Shown here piece after piece: positions 49,809-59,500 of a stretch of 64,000 nt of DNA. The position numbers were made by a program, and so were the translations under genes. Each line of letters opens with the position of its first letter. Position 1 is the stretch's first letter. The stretch comes from Salinimicrobium gaetbulicola (GTDB lineage Bacteria > Bacteroidota > Bacteroidia > Flavobacteriales > Flavobacteriaceae): positions 310,001 to 374,000 of the forward strand of contig NZ_JBHTJP010000035.1 in the NCBI RefSeq assembly GCF_042676025.1. Reading direction: 5' to 3'. The notes beneath the pieces were generated by a model, which ran no database searches, was not told the origin of the DNA, and saw only the letters and a list, made by a program, of their open reading frames with translations.

Positions 49809-50240
49809 CTAAACGTTGTTTTGTTTCTTCAGTTCATCCCTTATTTCCGTAAGTAACTGTTCCTGGGAAGGGCCTTTTGGTTCTACCAGTTTAGGAGCTT
49901 CTTTTTCTTTCTTGGTCTTTTCATAAGCGCGTAGCACCAGGAAAATAAAGAAAGCGACAATTATAAAATAAATGATCGCCTGGATGACATTTCCGTAAGT
50001 GATCACTGCCGCTTCGGCTTCTTTTGCCGCATCTAAAGTGTCATAATGAGTGCCGTCAAGAGAAATGAATTTTTGGGAGAAATCTACCCCTCCCGTAATC
50101 ACCCCAATGAGGGGCATGATAATATCGGCCACCACAGATGAAACGATCTTATTGAAAGCAGCTCCCACAACAACTGCTGTTGCCAAAGCAATGATATCTC
50201 CCTTTAAAAGGAAAGACTTGAAATCCTTTATGAATCCCAT
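49809..50240 (-). CDS. mscL: Large-conductance mechanosensitive channel
   Basis: A 143-residue pentameric inner membrane channel that opens under osmotic downshock. The N-terminal amphipathic helix and first membrane helix (FLLKGDIIALATAVVVGAAF, about 10-30) hold the gate, a periplasmic loop follows (about 50-80), and the second helix is about 82-105 (IIYFIIVAFFIFLVLRAYE). The Lys/Glu-rich C-terminal helix bundle is about 110-143. Family length and motifs are complete. Confidence 0.95.
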   Translation of the reverse strand: MGFIKDFKSFLLKGDIIALATAVVVGAAFNKIVSSVVADIIMPLIGVITGGVDFSQKFISLDGTHYDTLDAAKEAEAAVITYGNVIQAIIYFIIVAFFIFLVLRAYEKTKKEKEAPKLVEPKGPSQEQLLTEIRDELKKQNNV

Positions 50241-50276
50241 ATTATAAAGTGTTGGTTAGTTGATTAAATGTAGGTA

Positions 50277-51407
50277 TTAATTTTCAACTATCACTCTTTT
50301 AACTCTTTGTGAGATACCTGTGATCAATTCGTAGGAAATAGTATTTCCTTTTTCAGCGAATTTGGTGGCATGTTGAGGTCCGCCGAATATGATGACTTCG
50401 TCTCCTTCCTCGCAGTCAATTCCGGTGATGTCGATCATTAGCATGTCCATACAAACATTCCCGATAATAGGTGCGTAGGATCCGTTCACGATCACCCCTG
50501 CACGGCCGTTACCATATTGCCTGTTGATCCCGTCAGCATGCCCAATGGGAAGAGTGGCGGTCTTTGTGGGTTTCATTGCTTTAAAAGCCCTGTTATATCC
50601 TACCGTCTCGCCTTTTTCTATTTTATGGATCTGGGAAATTATGGTTTTAAGAGTACCTATTGGTTTCAGCTTGCTGTCTTCCAGGGCTTCATTTCCAAAA
50701 CCGTAAAGTCCTATTCCCGATCTCACCATATCAAAAGCAGCTTCAGGGTAATTGATTAGTCCGGAGGTGTTACAAATATGGAGCAAGGGACGATAACCGA
50801 GTTCGTCAAATAATTTAAGGGCTATCCTTTTGAAAGTGTGGATCTGCATGAGGGTGAATTCCCGTTCTTTCCAGTCTTCGCTCGCGGCGAGATGTGAAAA
50901 GAAAGTTGCGGCCTTAATGCTTTCGGTTCCTTTCAAATAATCACGAACCATGTCAGTCTCAGTTTCAGAAAAACCTAGCCTGTTTAAGCCTGTATTAAAT
51001 TTAAGGTGGACGGGATAATTCTTTTGTTTCAGCTTTTCAGCGGTTGCAATAAATTCCCTAAGAACATATTCGCTATAAAGACTGGGTTCGAGACAGTTTT
51101 CGATCAGGTCTTCAAAATTGTAAGATTGCGGGTGTAATACCAGGATTGGAAGTTCGATCCCTGCTTTTCGAAGGGTGATCCCTTCCGAAGTATAAGCCAC
51201 AGCAAGATAGTCGGCACCAAGATCCACCAGTTTTTTCGCGATACCTACCACATCACTCCCATAACCGTAAGCTTTCACCACTGCCATGAACTTAACGCTC
51301 TGGTCTACTTTAGAGCGCAAATAGCGATAATTGTGCTCGAGGGCATTAAGATCTATTTCAAGTACGGTCTCCCTGGCTTTCGGCATGCTCACTGCGTTTT
51401 TCTGCAT
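50277..51407 (-). CDS. alr: Alanine racemase
   Basis: A 376-residue PLP enzyme that makes D-alanine for peptidoglycan. The PLP lysine is in FMAVVKAYGYGSD (about 44), the PLP-contacting stretch GLNRLGFSE is near 145, and the second catalytic Tyr is in VGYNRAFKA (about 275). Both the ATG at 51407 and that at 51386 lie inside the 3' end of tdk, so the genes overlap by 50 or 29 bases; the second begins right at the conserved start of the enzyme (MPKARETVLEIDLNAL). Confidence 0.95.
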   Translation of the reverse strand: MQKNAVSMPKARETVLEIDLNALEHNYRYLRSKVDQSVKFMAVVKAYGYGSDVVGIAKKLVDLGADYLAVAYTSEGITLRKAGIELPILVLHPQSYNFEDLIENCLEPSLYSEYVLREFIATAEKLKQKNYPVHLKFNTGLNRLGFSETETDMVRDYLKGTESIKAATFFSHLAASEDWKEREFTLMQIHTFKRIALKLFDELGYRPLLHICNTSGLINYPEAAFDMVRSGIGLYGFGNEALEDSKLKPIGTLKTIISQIHKIEKGETVGYNRAFKAMKPTKTATLPIGHADGINRQYGNGRAGVIVNGSYAPIIGNVCMDMLMIDITGIDCEEGDEVIIFGGPQHATKFAEKGNTISYELITGISQRVKRVIVEN

Positions 51408-52026
51408 TTAATTCTTCCGGCTCGGTAACTTCAAAATTCTTTAATTTTTCCTTCAGGCGGGCTTTGTAATAAGCTGCACGACTCAGTGGCTCATACTCTT
51501 CGGTTTCCCCGAGCATGACCAGGTCTTCATTTGATGTCTTACGGTAACTGTATTGCGCGAGGTTTCCGGTGCGTGTACAGACTGCGTGTACCTTGGTGAC
51601 ATATTCGGCAGTGGCCATTAAATTTGGCATTGGTCCAAAAGGATTTCCTTTAAAATCCATGTCCAGTCCGGCTACGATCACCCTGATCCCTTTGTTGGCG
51701 AGATCATTGCAAACGGTCACGATCTCATCATCGAAGAACTGAGCTTCATCAATCCCAATGACATCGCAATCATCTGCCAGCAACCTGATATTAGCTGCTG
51801 CCGGTACGGGGGTGGAACGAATTTCATTCGAGTCGTGGGAGACCACCATTTCCTCATTATACCTGGTGTCTATGGCAGGTTTGAAGATCTCCACTTTCTG
51901 TTTGGCAAATTTGGCGCGTTTGAGTCTGCGAATCAGCTCCTCGGTCTTTCCGGAGAACATCGAACCGCATATAACCTCTATCCACCCAAATTGCTCCTTG
52001 TGATTTACTGTATTTTCGAGAAACAT
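51358..52026 (-). CDS. tdk: Thymidine kinase
   Basis: A 222-residue salvage kinase of the TK1 type. Walker A is GSMFSGKTEEL (about 21-31) and the catalytic region DEAQFFDDEIV is near 94. The zinc-ribbon cysteines are degenerate: the usual CxxC reads CTRT (HAVCTRTGN), and the C-terminal CxxC/H pair is absent, so structural zinc is probably not bound. Overlaps the start of alr. Confidence 0.93.
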   Translation of the reverse strand: MFLENTVNHKEQFGWIEVICGSMFSGKTEELIRRLKRAKFAKQKVEIFKPAIDTRYNEEMVVSHDSNEIRSTPVPAAANIRLLADDCDVIGIDEAQFFDDEIVTVCNDLANKGIRVIVAGLDMDFKGNPFGPMPNLMATAEYVTKVHAVCTRTGNLAQYSYRKTSNEDLVMLGETEEYEPLSRAAYYKARLKEKLKNFEVTEPEELNAEKRSEHAESQGDRT

Positions 52027-52118
52027 TTTGTATTTTTCAAGACCAAAAAAGCGAACTTCGCTTTTTTATAAAGGTGGTACAAATTTATCAAAAATACAAC
52101 CGCAATTAATTCCTAAGC

Positions 52119-52886
52119 ATGAAAGTTATGAAAAAGCAATTGACAGAGGAACTGGTAGCTTTGGCCGAAAAAATAACACTTCTAAAGGAAAAGAAGGAGG
52201 TTGCTACGGGCGAGTTAAAGAAGCATGCCCGCAACTTATACGAGAAGCTTACGCTGCTTGAATTTACTGAGAAAAGCATCTTTTCTTCGGAAAAAGAATC
52301 CAATCCGGAGGTGGTGAAAACTGCCGTTAAAGTGACAGCTTCCGCAAACGGCACCCCAAAAAAATCTCCTGAAAAGCAGGAAGAGGATAAATATGCTCCC
52401 ACGGGAATGGAGTACAATTCTTCCGAAGCTATTACGGAACCAAATACTGAGAAGATAAAGGATATCGTGGCTCAAATGCCGCCTGAAACCCAACAGGTAG
52501 ATGACTTATTTGCCAACATTGAGCCTGAAAAATATCAAAAGAACGATATGGGAAATATTGGCGGGGTTCATTATGATCACCTTCCCAAATTTGAACCGTT
52601 AAGTCAAAGCAGCGACTCTCAACAGGATAAACCGAAATCTTTGAATGACCGATTAAAAAAGGGAATTCATATTGGTGTCAATGATAGACATGCCTTCATA
52701 AAACACCTTTTTGAAGGAAGCGCTACCGATTATAACCGGGTGCTTTCTCAATTGAATACTATTAAATCTAAAGAAGAAGCTTTCAATTTCGTTGCCAACA
52801 TGGTGAAACCCGATTACAATAACTGGGAAGGAAAAGAGGAATATGAAACCCGATTTTTAGCCATTGTTGAAAACAAATTTGAATAA
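52119..52886 (+). CDS. Conserved hypothetical protein, coiled-coil N terminus
   Basis: A 255-residue soluble protein. Residues about 5-60 form a charged coiled-coil (ALAEKITLLKEKKEVATGELKK), 65-165 look disordered and rich in Ser/Glu/Pro, and the last 85 form a compact conserved-looking region (SLNDRLKKGIHIGVNDRHAF, then NWEGKEEYETRFLAIVENKF). I recall similar proteins near tdk/rsmI in other flavobacteria but know no function. An alternative ATG lies 9 bases downstream (52128). Divergent from tdk; 6 bases before rsmI, so co-transcribed with it. Confidence 0.75.
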   Translation: MKVMKKQLTEELVALAEKITLLKEKKEVATGELKKHARNLYEKLTLLEFTEKSIFSSEKESNPEVVKTAVKVTASANGTPKKSPEKQEEDKYAPTGMEYNSSEAITEPNTEKIKDIVAQMPPETQQVDDLFANIEPEKYQKNDMGNIGGVHYDHLPKFEPLSQSSDSQQDKPKSLNDRLKKGIHIGVNDRHAFIKHLFEGSATDYNRVLSQLNTIKSKEEAFNFVANMVKPDYNNWEGKEEYETRFLAIVENKFE

Positions 52887-52892
52887 CCGTCC

Positions 52893-53567
52893 ATGTCAAA
52901 ACTTTATCTGGTGCCAACTCCCATTGGCAACCTCGAAGACATCACCTTTAGAGCTATCAGGGTTTTAAAAGAAGTTGATCTTATCCTTGCGGAAGATACC
53001 CGCAACAGCGGAAAGCTCCTGAAACATTTTGAGATCAATACCCACATGCAGAGCCACCATATGCATAATGAGCATAAAACGGTGGAAGGTATTGTGCGTC
53101 AAATTCAGAACGGGAAGACCGTAGCTTTGATAAGTGATGCGGGAACCCCGGCCATTAGTGATCCCGGCTTCTTACTTACCCGTGCCTGTGTGGAAGCGGG
53201 CATAGAAGTAGACTGCCTGCCCGGGGCTACGGCTTTTGTTCCGGCCCTTGTGAACAGCGGATTGCCAAACGATAAATTCGTTTTCGAAGGTTTTCTTCCG
53301 GTCAAAAAAGGACGTCAGACGAGGCTGCAATTCCTGGCGGAAGAAACCAGGACTATCATATTATATGAGTCACCACATAAGCTGTTGAAGACCCTTGCCC
53401 AGTTTGTGGAGTACTTTGGAGAAGACAGGCCTGTTTCGGTTTCCAGGGAGATCACAAAGCTTCACGAAGAAACGGTTCGTGGCACCGCAGCCGAGGTCCT
53501 CGCTCACTTTGAAGCTAAACCTCCAAAAGGAGAAATAGTGATAGTAGTAGGTGGTAAAAAAAATTAG
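52893..53567 (+). CDS. rsmI: 16S rRNA (cytidine-1402-2'-O)-methyltransferase
   Basis: A 224-residue tetrapyrrole-methylase-fold enzyme. Motifs: MSKLYLVPTPIGNLEDITFRA at the start (glycine loop PTPIGN), ILAEDTRNSGKLLKHF (about 30), LISDAGTPAISDPG (about 82) and VFEGFLPVKKGR (about 133). The C-terminal part is somewhat shorter than in E. coli RsmI, as usual for this phylum. Confidence 0.94.
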   Translation: MSKLYLVPTPIGNLEDITFRAIRVLKEVDLILAEDTRNSGKLLKHFEINTHMQSHHMHNEHKTVEGIVRQIQNGKTVALISDAGTPAISDPGFLLTRACVEAGIEVDCLPGATAFVPALVNSGLPNDKFVFEGFLPVKKGRQTRLQFLAEETRTIILYESPHKLLKTLAQFVEYFGEDRPVSVSREITKLHEETVRGTAAEVLAHFEAKPPKGEIVIVVGGKKN

Positions 53568-53666
53568 CACCTCTCGAATACTAACTTCTTAAAAAGCAGA
53601 ATTTTCCTCATTTCTTACTTTTTCATCTTTTTGTAAGTGAAAAATTAACCCAAAACAATCTTACTT

Positions 53667-55382
53667 TTGGCAAAAAATACTTCCATGCGCTGGACCCTGA
53701 AACCCAAACCAAATCCTGAGACCGCAAGTCACCTTGCTGAGGTCCTGGGTGTTGAAAAGCCGATTGCGTCCTTACTGGCTCAGCGGGGAATAAGCACTTT
53801 TGAGGAAGCTAAAAAATTCTTCAGGCCTTCTTTGAAAGATCTTCATGATCCTTTTCTCATGAAGGATATGGACCTGGCCATCGACCGGCTGGAAAAGGCT
53901 ATTTCAGAAGGGGAAAATATAATGGTATACGGGGATTATGATGTGGATGGAACCACCAGTGTGGCGCTAGTATATTCCTATCTGAAATCTTTTTACCCGA
54001 ATGTCGCCTCTTATATTCCCGATCGTTATGATGAAGGGTATGGGGTCTCCTATAAGGGGATAGATTTTGCTTCAGATAATGATATCACTTTGATCATCGC
54101 TCTTGACTGCGGAATAAAGGCCATTGAAAAGGTAGATTATGCTAAAGAAAAAGGAGTTGATTTTATAATTTGTGACCACCACAGGCCCGGTGCCGAGATC
54201 CCGAAAGCCGTAGCTGTACTGGATCCAAAAAGAGAGGATTGCGGTTACCCTTATAAAGAATTGTGCGGATGCGGTGTTGGTTTTAAATTGTTGCAGGCTT
54301 ATGCGGAAAGAAAACAGGAAAAATTTGAAACCCTGCTTCCTTACCTGGATCTGGTTGCGACAGCGATAGCTGCCGATATTGTCCCTATCACCGGAGAGAA
54401 TCGAATTTTGGCCTATCACGGACTTCGGGTCATAAATGCCGCCCCAAGGGCCGGGTTTAAAGCCATTTTGGAACAGGTCAAAAAGCAAACCATTACAATA
54501 ACCGATGTGGTTTTTATCATTGCTCCAAGGATCAACGCAGCAGGAAGAATGAAGCACGGCTTGCATGCCGTCAATCTCCTCACCGAAGAGAATGAGGAAA
54601 GAGCGAAGATCGCAGCTTCAGAGATCGAAGTTTATAATTCAGATAGGCGGGATGCAGATAAAGCCATTACTCTTGAGGCGCTTAACCAGATAGAGGAGTT
54701 AAATGAGCAGGAAAGGCTTACCACAGTAGTATACCAGGAGAACTGGCATAAAGGGGTGATCGGGATCGTAGCTTCACGTTTAACGGAAACCTATTACAGG
54801 CCGACCTTAGTATTTACTCGAAGTGGCGAGAAACTGGCTGCTTCGGCAAGATCTGTAAAAGGTTTTGATGTTTATGATGCCCTGGAAGGATGTAGTGAAT
54901 ACATCGAGCAATTCGGCGGTCATAAATATGCGGCAGGACTAACCTTGCTGGAGGTACAGTATGAGAATTTCAAAAGAAAATTCGAGGAAGTGGTGGCCTC
55001 AACTATTGATAAGCATCTGTTGACTCCGGAAATATCTATAGATGCAGAAATTGATCTCAAAGAGATCACCCCGAAGTTTTACAGGATATTGCAGCAATTT
55101 GCTCCTTTCGGCCCCGGGAATATGAGTCCGGTTTTCATGGCAAAAGGATTAAGAGATACTGGTTATGCTAAATGTGTGGGTGCCGATCAAACTCATTTAA
55201 AATGTCGCTTTCAGCAGAAAAACTCTAAGCTAAGTTTTGGAGCTATTGGATTTGGATTAGGTGAAAAATGCGACCAATTATCTAATGGGCAGCCCGTTAG
55301 AGCGGCTTTCGCGATCGAAGAAAATGAATTCAATGGCAATATTAGTTTACAATTGAAATTGAAAGATATTGAGGTGGAGTAA
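53667..55382 (+). CDS. recJ: Single-stranded-DNA exonuclease RecJ
   Basis: A 571-residue 5'-3' exonuclease of the DHH family. Metal-binding motifs are VYGDYDVDGTTS (about 90), IALDCGIKA, ICDHHRPG (DHH, about 170) and, in DHHA1, EQFGGHKYAAGLTL (about 414). A C-terminal OB-like region follows (APFGPGNMSPVF onward). I place the start at TTG 53667; the only in-frame ATG nearby (53685) would give MRWTLKPKP, which is also possible. Confidence 0.93.
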   Translation: MAKNTSMRWTLKPKPNPETASHLAEVLGVEKPIASLLAQRGISTFEEAKKFFRPSLKDLHDPFLMKDMDLAIDRLEKAISEGENIMVYGDYDVDGTTSVALVYSYLKSFYPNVASYIPDRYDEGYGVSYKGIDFASDNDITLIIALDCGIKAIEKVDYAKEKGVDFIICDHHRPGAEIPKAVAVLDPKREDCGYPYKELCGCGVGFKLLQAYAERKQEKFETLLPYLDLVATAIAADIVPITGENRILAYHGLRVINAAPRAGFKAILEQVKKQTITITDVVFIIAPRINAAGRMKHGLHAVNLLTEENEERAKIAASEIEVYNSDRRDADKAITLEALNQIEELNEQERLTTVVYQENWHKGVIGIVASRLTETYYRPTLVFTRSGEKLAASARSVKGFDVYDALEGCSEYIEQFGGHKYAAGLTLLEVQYENFKRKFEEVVASTIDKHLLTPEISIDAEIDLKEITPKFYRILQQFAPFGPGNMSPVFMAKGLRDTGYAKCVGADQTHLKCRFQQKNSKLSFGAIGFGLGEKCDQLSNGQPVRAAFAIEENEFNGNISLQLKLKDIEVE

Positions 55383-55574
55383 TATTATTTTATAAACCTG
55401 ATTTCCAGTTTTTTAATAGGAAAAGTTTCTACGGGTTTTCCGCACTTATTTTATTATCGGTCTCTTTAACTAATATCCTCGTAGTTGGTCTAAAAAAGTT
55501 TTTGGAAGCTGAATGTTTACATATATTAGCAGAGCCATAACATAAGTAGGTTAAGTTCATGGTAGATTTGGGGC

Positions 55575-55604
55575 AAAAAAAGGTGGAGCTTTCCACCTTT
55601 TTTT
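55575..55604 (+). terminator. Rho-independent terminator, distal to recJ
   Basis: AGGTGGA-GCTT-TCCACCT stem between A7 and T7. Confidence 0.9.
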
Positions 55605-55635
55605 ATGCGGTATCGTCAACGAAACAGGAGAAAAT

Positions 55636-55670
55636 AAAAAAGCTGTGAAAATCATTTTTCACAGCTTTTT
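55636..55670 (-). terminator. Terminator of sodB
   Basis: AAAAAGCTGTGAAAA and TTTTTCACAGCTTTTT form a long stem 24 bases after the sodB stop. Confidence 0.9.
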
Positions 55671-55693
55671 CTATATAAGAGAATGTACGCTAA

Positions 55694-56302
55694 TTATTTA
55701 GCCTGAGCATATCTTTTTGAAACTTCATCCCAGTTGATCACATTGAAGAACGCTTCAATATAAGCCGGTCTCTGGTTCTGATACTTTAGGTAGTAAGCGT
55801 GCTCCCACACATCCATTCCAAGGATTGGAGTTCCTCCGCATCCTACACCCGGCATTAATGGGTTATCCTGGTTGGCAGAAGAACAAACTTCTACTTTACC
55901 TCCTTCATGAACACAAAGCCATGCCCATCCTGATCCAAACTGAGTTGCACCTGCTTTAGAGAACTCATCTTTAAAAGATTCGAAAGAACCGTAAGCCTTG
56001 TCAATTGCTGCTAATAATTCCCCATCTGGTTTTCCACCACCTTCAGGAGACATGATCTCCCAGTACAGGTTGTGGTTGTAATAACCTCCACCGTTGTTAC
56101 GAACGGCTTTATTTTGCATATCAAGGTTATGAAGGATATTCTCGATGGTCTTACCTTCAAGATCGGTTCCCTTAACCGCGTCGTTCAACTTGCTGGTATA
56201 ACCCGCATGGTGTTTATCGTGATGGATCTCCATTGTTCTAGCGTCAATGTGAGGTTCCAGTGCATCAAATGCATATTTTAAATTAGGTAACTCAAAAGCC
56301 AT
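55694..56302 (-). CDS. sodB: Superoxide dismutase, Fe/Mn type
   Basis: A 202-residue cytoplasmic enzyme with no signal peptide. Metal ligands: His 27 in MEIHHDKHHAGY, a second His in GGGYYNHNLYWEIM (about 81), Asp and His in DVWEHAYYLKYQN (about 164-168). The motif GSGWAWLCV lies before them. Fe and Mn forms cannot be told apart with certainty from this sequence. Confidence 0.95.
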   Translation of the reverse strand: MAFELPNLKYAFDALEPHIDARTMEIHHDKHHAGYTSKLNDAVKGTDLEGKTIENILHNLDMQNKAVRNNGGGYYNHNLYWEIMSPEGGGKPDGELLAAIDKAYGSFESFKDEFSKAGATQFGSGWAWLCVHEGGKVEVCSSANQDNPLMPGVGCGGTPILGMDVWEHAYYLKYQNQRPAYIEAFFNVINWDEVSKRYAQAK

Positions 56303-56340
56303 AATGTTTTCTTTTTAGTTGTTATTACTTTAATCAACCC

Positions 56341-56348
56341 CAAATTTA
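56341..56348 (-). promoter_or_regulatory. -7 box of sodB
   Basis: TAAATTTG on the minus strand, a TAnnTTTG match 39 bases before the sodB ATG. The -33 element is not clear. Confidence 0.45.
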
Positions 56349-56542
56349 GTCATTCAAAGATTTATTAGAAATTATAATGTGTTATAAAATCCTTAAAGCT
56401 ATTGGTTTTTTGACATATTTTTCCAACATATAGAAAATGATTTAAGGAACTCCTTGAAAATAAGGCAATTTATTACGCATTTTCCTTTTTACCTAAAAAC
56501 CAATTTTTACAGTTGCATTTCCTATTTTAGTAAAAAATTTCA

Positions 56543-59500
56543 TTGAAAAAATCCAACTCCTTTACCATTTATAACGCTTCGGCAGGATCTGGAAAAACCT
56601 TTACCCTGGTGAAGGAATACCTTATTCTTTTACTTACTGCCCAAAACAAGGACAGTTATAAACATATTCTGGCCATCACCTTTACCAACAAGGCCGTCGC
56701 CGAAATGAAATCCCGGATCATTGAAAGCCTTCATTTACTTTCTGAAGAAAACCAAACTTCAAAAGCTATTAGCCTTCTGAAAATATTGGTTGATGAAACC
56801 GGTTTATCTGCGGAAGAGATCAGGGTGAAAAGTAAGGCCATCCTCAAGAGTATCATCAACAACTACGCAGCCTTTGAAGTTTCAACCATAGATGGATTTA
56901 CTCACCGGGTTTTGCGCACCTTCGCTAAAGACCTTGACCTGCCGCTTAATTTTGAGGTGGAACTTAATACAGAGGAAGTGCTTACCGAAGCTGTGGACCG
57001 TCTTATAAATAAAGCCGGGGAAGATGAAAAACTTACCAAAGTACTGGTGAGTTTCGTGCTAGGAAAAACAGATGAGGATAAGAGCTGGGATATTTCAAGA
57101 GACCTGTTGAGCATCGCCGGATTATTGACCAAAGAAACGAGCAGGCCGTTTCTGGAACTGCTGAAAAATAAAAGCCTGGAAGATTTTCAGCAACTGGCCA
57201 ATGTTCTGAAAACTGAAAAAAAGGCGAATGAGGAATCCTGTGTGGCTTTGGCTGAATCCTTTTTTGAACTAATACAGAGCAGGGGTATTGAAGATACTGA
57301 TTTTACAAGAGCTTCATGCCCTAAGTTCTTCCGAAAGACAGCTGACAAGGATTTCTCTCAAAAATTGGATAATCAATGGCAATTAAATATCGAAACCCAG
57401 AACCTGTATGCTAAGAGCCTTGACGCTGGGAAAAAGGATATTCTGGACGAGTTGCAGCCACAAATTGCAAACATGTTCCATGAAGTAGAGAACAATATCC
57501 TGAGACTTCAATTTTTGCAGGCGATAGAAAAGAACCTGGTACCATTGTCGTTATTGAGCGCCATTCAAAATGAGGTGGAAGAAATTAAGAAAGAGAACTC
57601 GGTAGTACTGATCTCAGATTTTAACGCTACCATCGGGAAGGCGGTGAAAGATCAGCCTGCTCCATTTATATATGAACGGCTTGGAGAAAGATACAGGCAC
57701 TACTTCATTGATGAATTTCAGGATACTTCAGAATTGCAGTGGGAGAATTTAATTCCTCTGGTTGATCACACGCTTTCCGGAGGAAATCTTTCCGAAGAAA
57801 CTGGGAGCCTTACCCTTGTAGGTGATGCCAAGCAATCCATTTACAGGTGGCGTGGCGGAAAAGCTGAGCAGTTCATGGAACTTTGTTCACAAAAGAATCC
57901 TTTTAATATTGAAGAAAAGCAGTTGGTGGTGCTGCCGAAGAATTACCGTAGCGCGCAGCACATCGTTAATTTCAATAATTCATTTTTCAATTTTTCAGCC
58001 TCGGTTTTTGAAAGTTCAGAACACAGGGATCTTTTCGAAAACTGCGATCAGGAGCCGGTTAGCGATCTGGAAGGATATGTGAACATATCGTTTATCGAGG
58101 CCGATAAGGTGGAAGAAGAAATGGAAGCTTACCCGCAACGGGTTTTAGAGATTGTCAAGGATCTGGATTCACAGGATATTCCTAAAAGCAGTATTTGTAT
58201 TCTCACCAGAAAACGGAAGGAGAGTGTTGCGGTTGCAAATTTCCTTAGTGAAAATGGCATTTCGGTGATCTCTGCGGAAAGCCTATTGCTAAGCAGATCT
58301 CCGGAAGTATTGTTCATAAATTCAGTGCTTGCCTGCGGACTTGATACTAGCGATCAGGACCTGAAGTTTGGGATCCTGGATTTTCTGTTGAAGGGAAAAG
58401 TGGAAGTAGATCATGATTACCTTTTTATTAAGGACCGGCTGAACCTGGAGGGCCAGGCTTTCTTTGATTCCCTGAAACCTTTCGGGATTGATTTCAATAT
58501 TGACCGGCTGAATGCACTTTCTGTCTATGAGGGAGCCGAATACATAATAAGAAGTTTTGGGCTCATTAAAGATTCCAACGCGTACCTGCAGTTTTATCTG
58601 GATTTTGTATACGAGACCTCGCATTCTAAAGGCTACGGAATTTTTGATTTTCTCGAACTCTGGGATCGAAAAAAAGATTCCCTCAGTATTATAGTTCCGG
58701 AAGGAGAAGATGCGGTGCAGATCATGACCATACATAAAGCAAAGGGGCTGGAGTTTCCGGTAGTCATATTTCCTTTTGCTAATAGTCCGATAAAAGATAC
58801 AGCACGGGAGTCATTTTGGATGAATCTGCCTGAGAGTTTGCAATCTCAAATAAATGTAGCTTATCTCCAGGCTTCAGAAAAGATGAAGAATTGGGAAGGT
58901 GAGGCACCCTCTTTATATGAAGAACTTTGTTTCAACAGTCAGCTGGATGCCCTAAACGTGCTGTATGTGGCTTTAACGCGACCCGTGCAGCGACTGTATG
59001 TTATTTCGAAACTTGAAATTGATAAAAAAGGAAATGAGAATTTAAATAAGTTTTCGGGCCTCTTCATTTCTTATTTAAAACATCTGGGAAAATGGGATGG
59101 AAGCACCGAGTATGAAATAGGAAATGGGCAGGAACCTTTAGAAATTGAGTCTGCAACCGGAAATTCGCTGGAACAGGAAACCTTCTTTTCTTCTCCAACA
59201 GAAGCAAACGGGATCTCAATTATTACCAGATCTGGCATGTTGTGGGATTCAAAACAGGAAGCCGCCATCGAAAAAGGTAAATTGGTGCATGAACTTTTCG
59301 CCCGTATCAATTCTGAAAAGGATGTGCAGCAAGTGCTTTTAGAAGCGCGTGAAGAAGGCCTTTTTAAAGATCAGGAAGAAGAGGAGATCGAAAAGGTCAT
59401 TTTAGAGGTGGTTCGTCACCCTGAGCTGCATCATTATTTCACGGAAGGGGTGAAGAACTATAATGAAAGAGACATGATCTCCGGATCGGGAGAAATACTA

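Larger units (their letters stand above)
55383..55693. other. Intergenic stretch between recJ and sodB
   Basis: No gene found. The recJ side has a strong terminator only at 55575-55604, nearly 200 bases after the recJ stop, and the sodB terminator is at 55636-55670. The 190 bases in between could be an untranslated tail or a small RNA; I see no promoter to support the latter. Confidence 0.45.

Noticed and set aside
54072..54566. 164-codon minus-strand open frame inside recJ
   Set aside because: Antisense to the DHH domain of recJ; composition rich in Cys and Phe typical of shadow frames.
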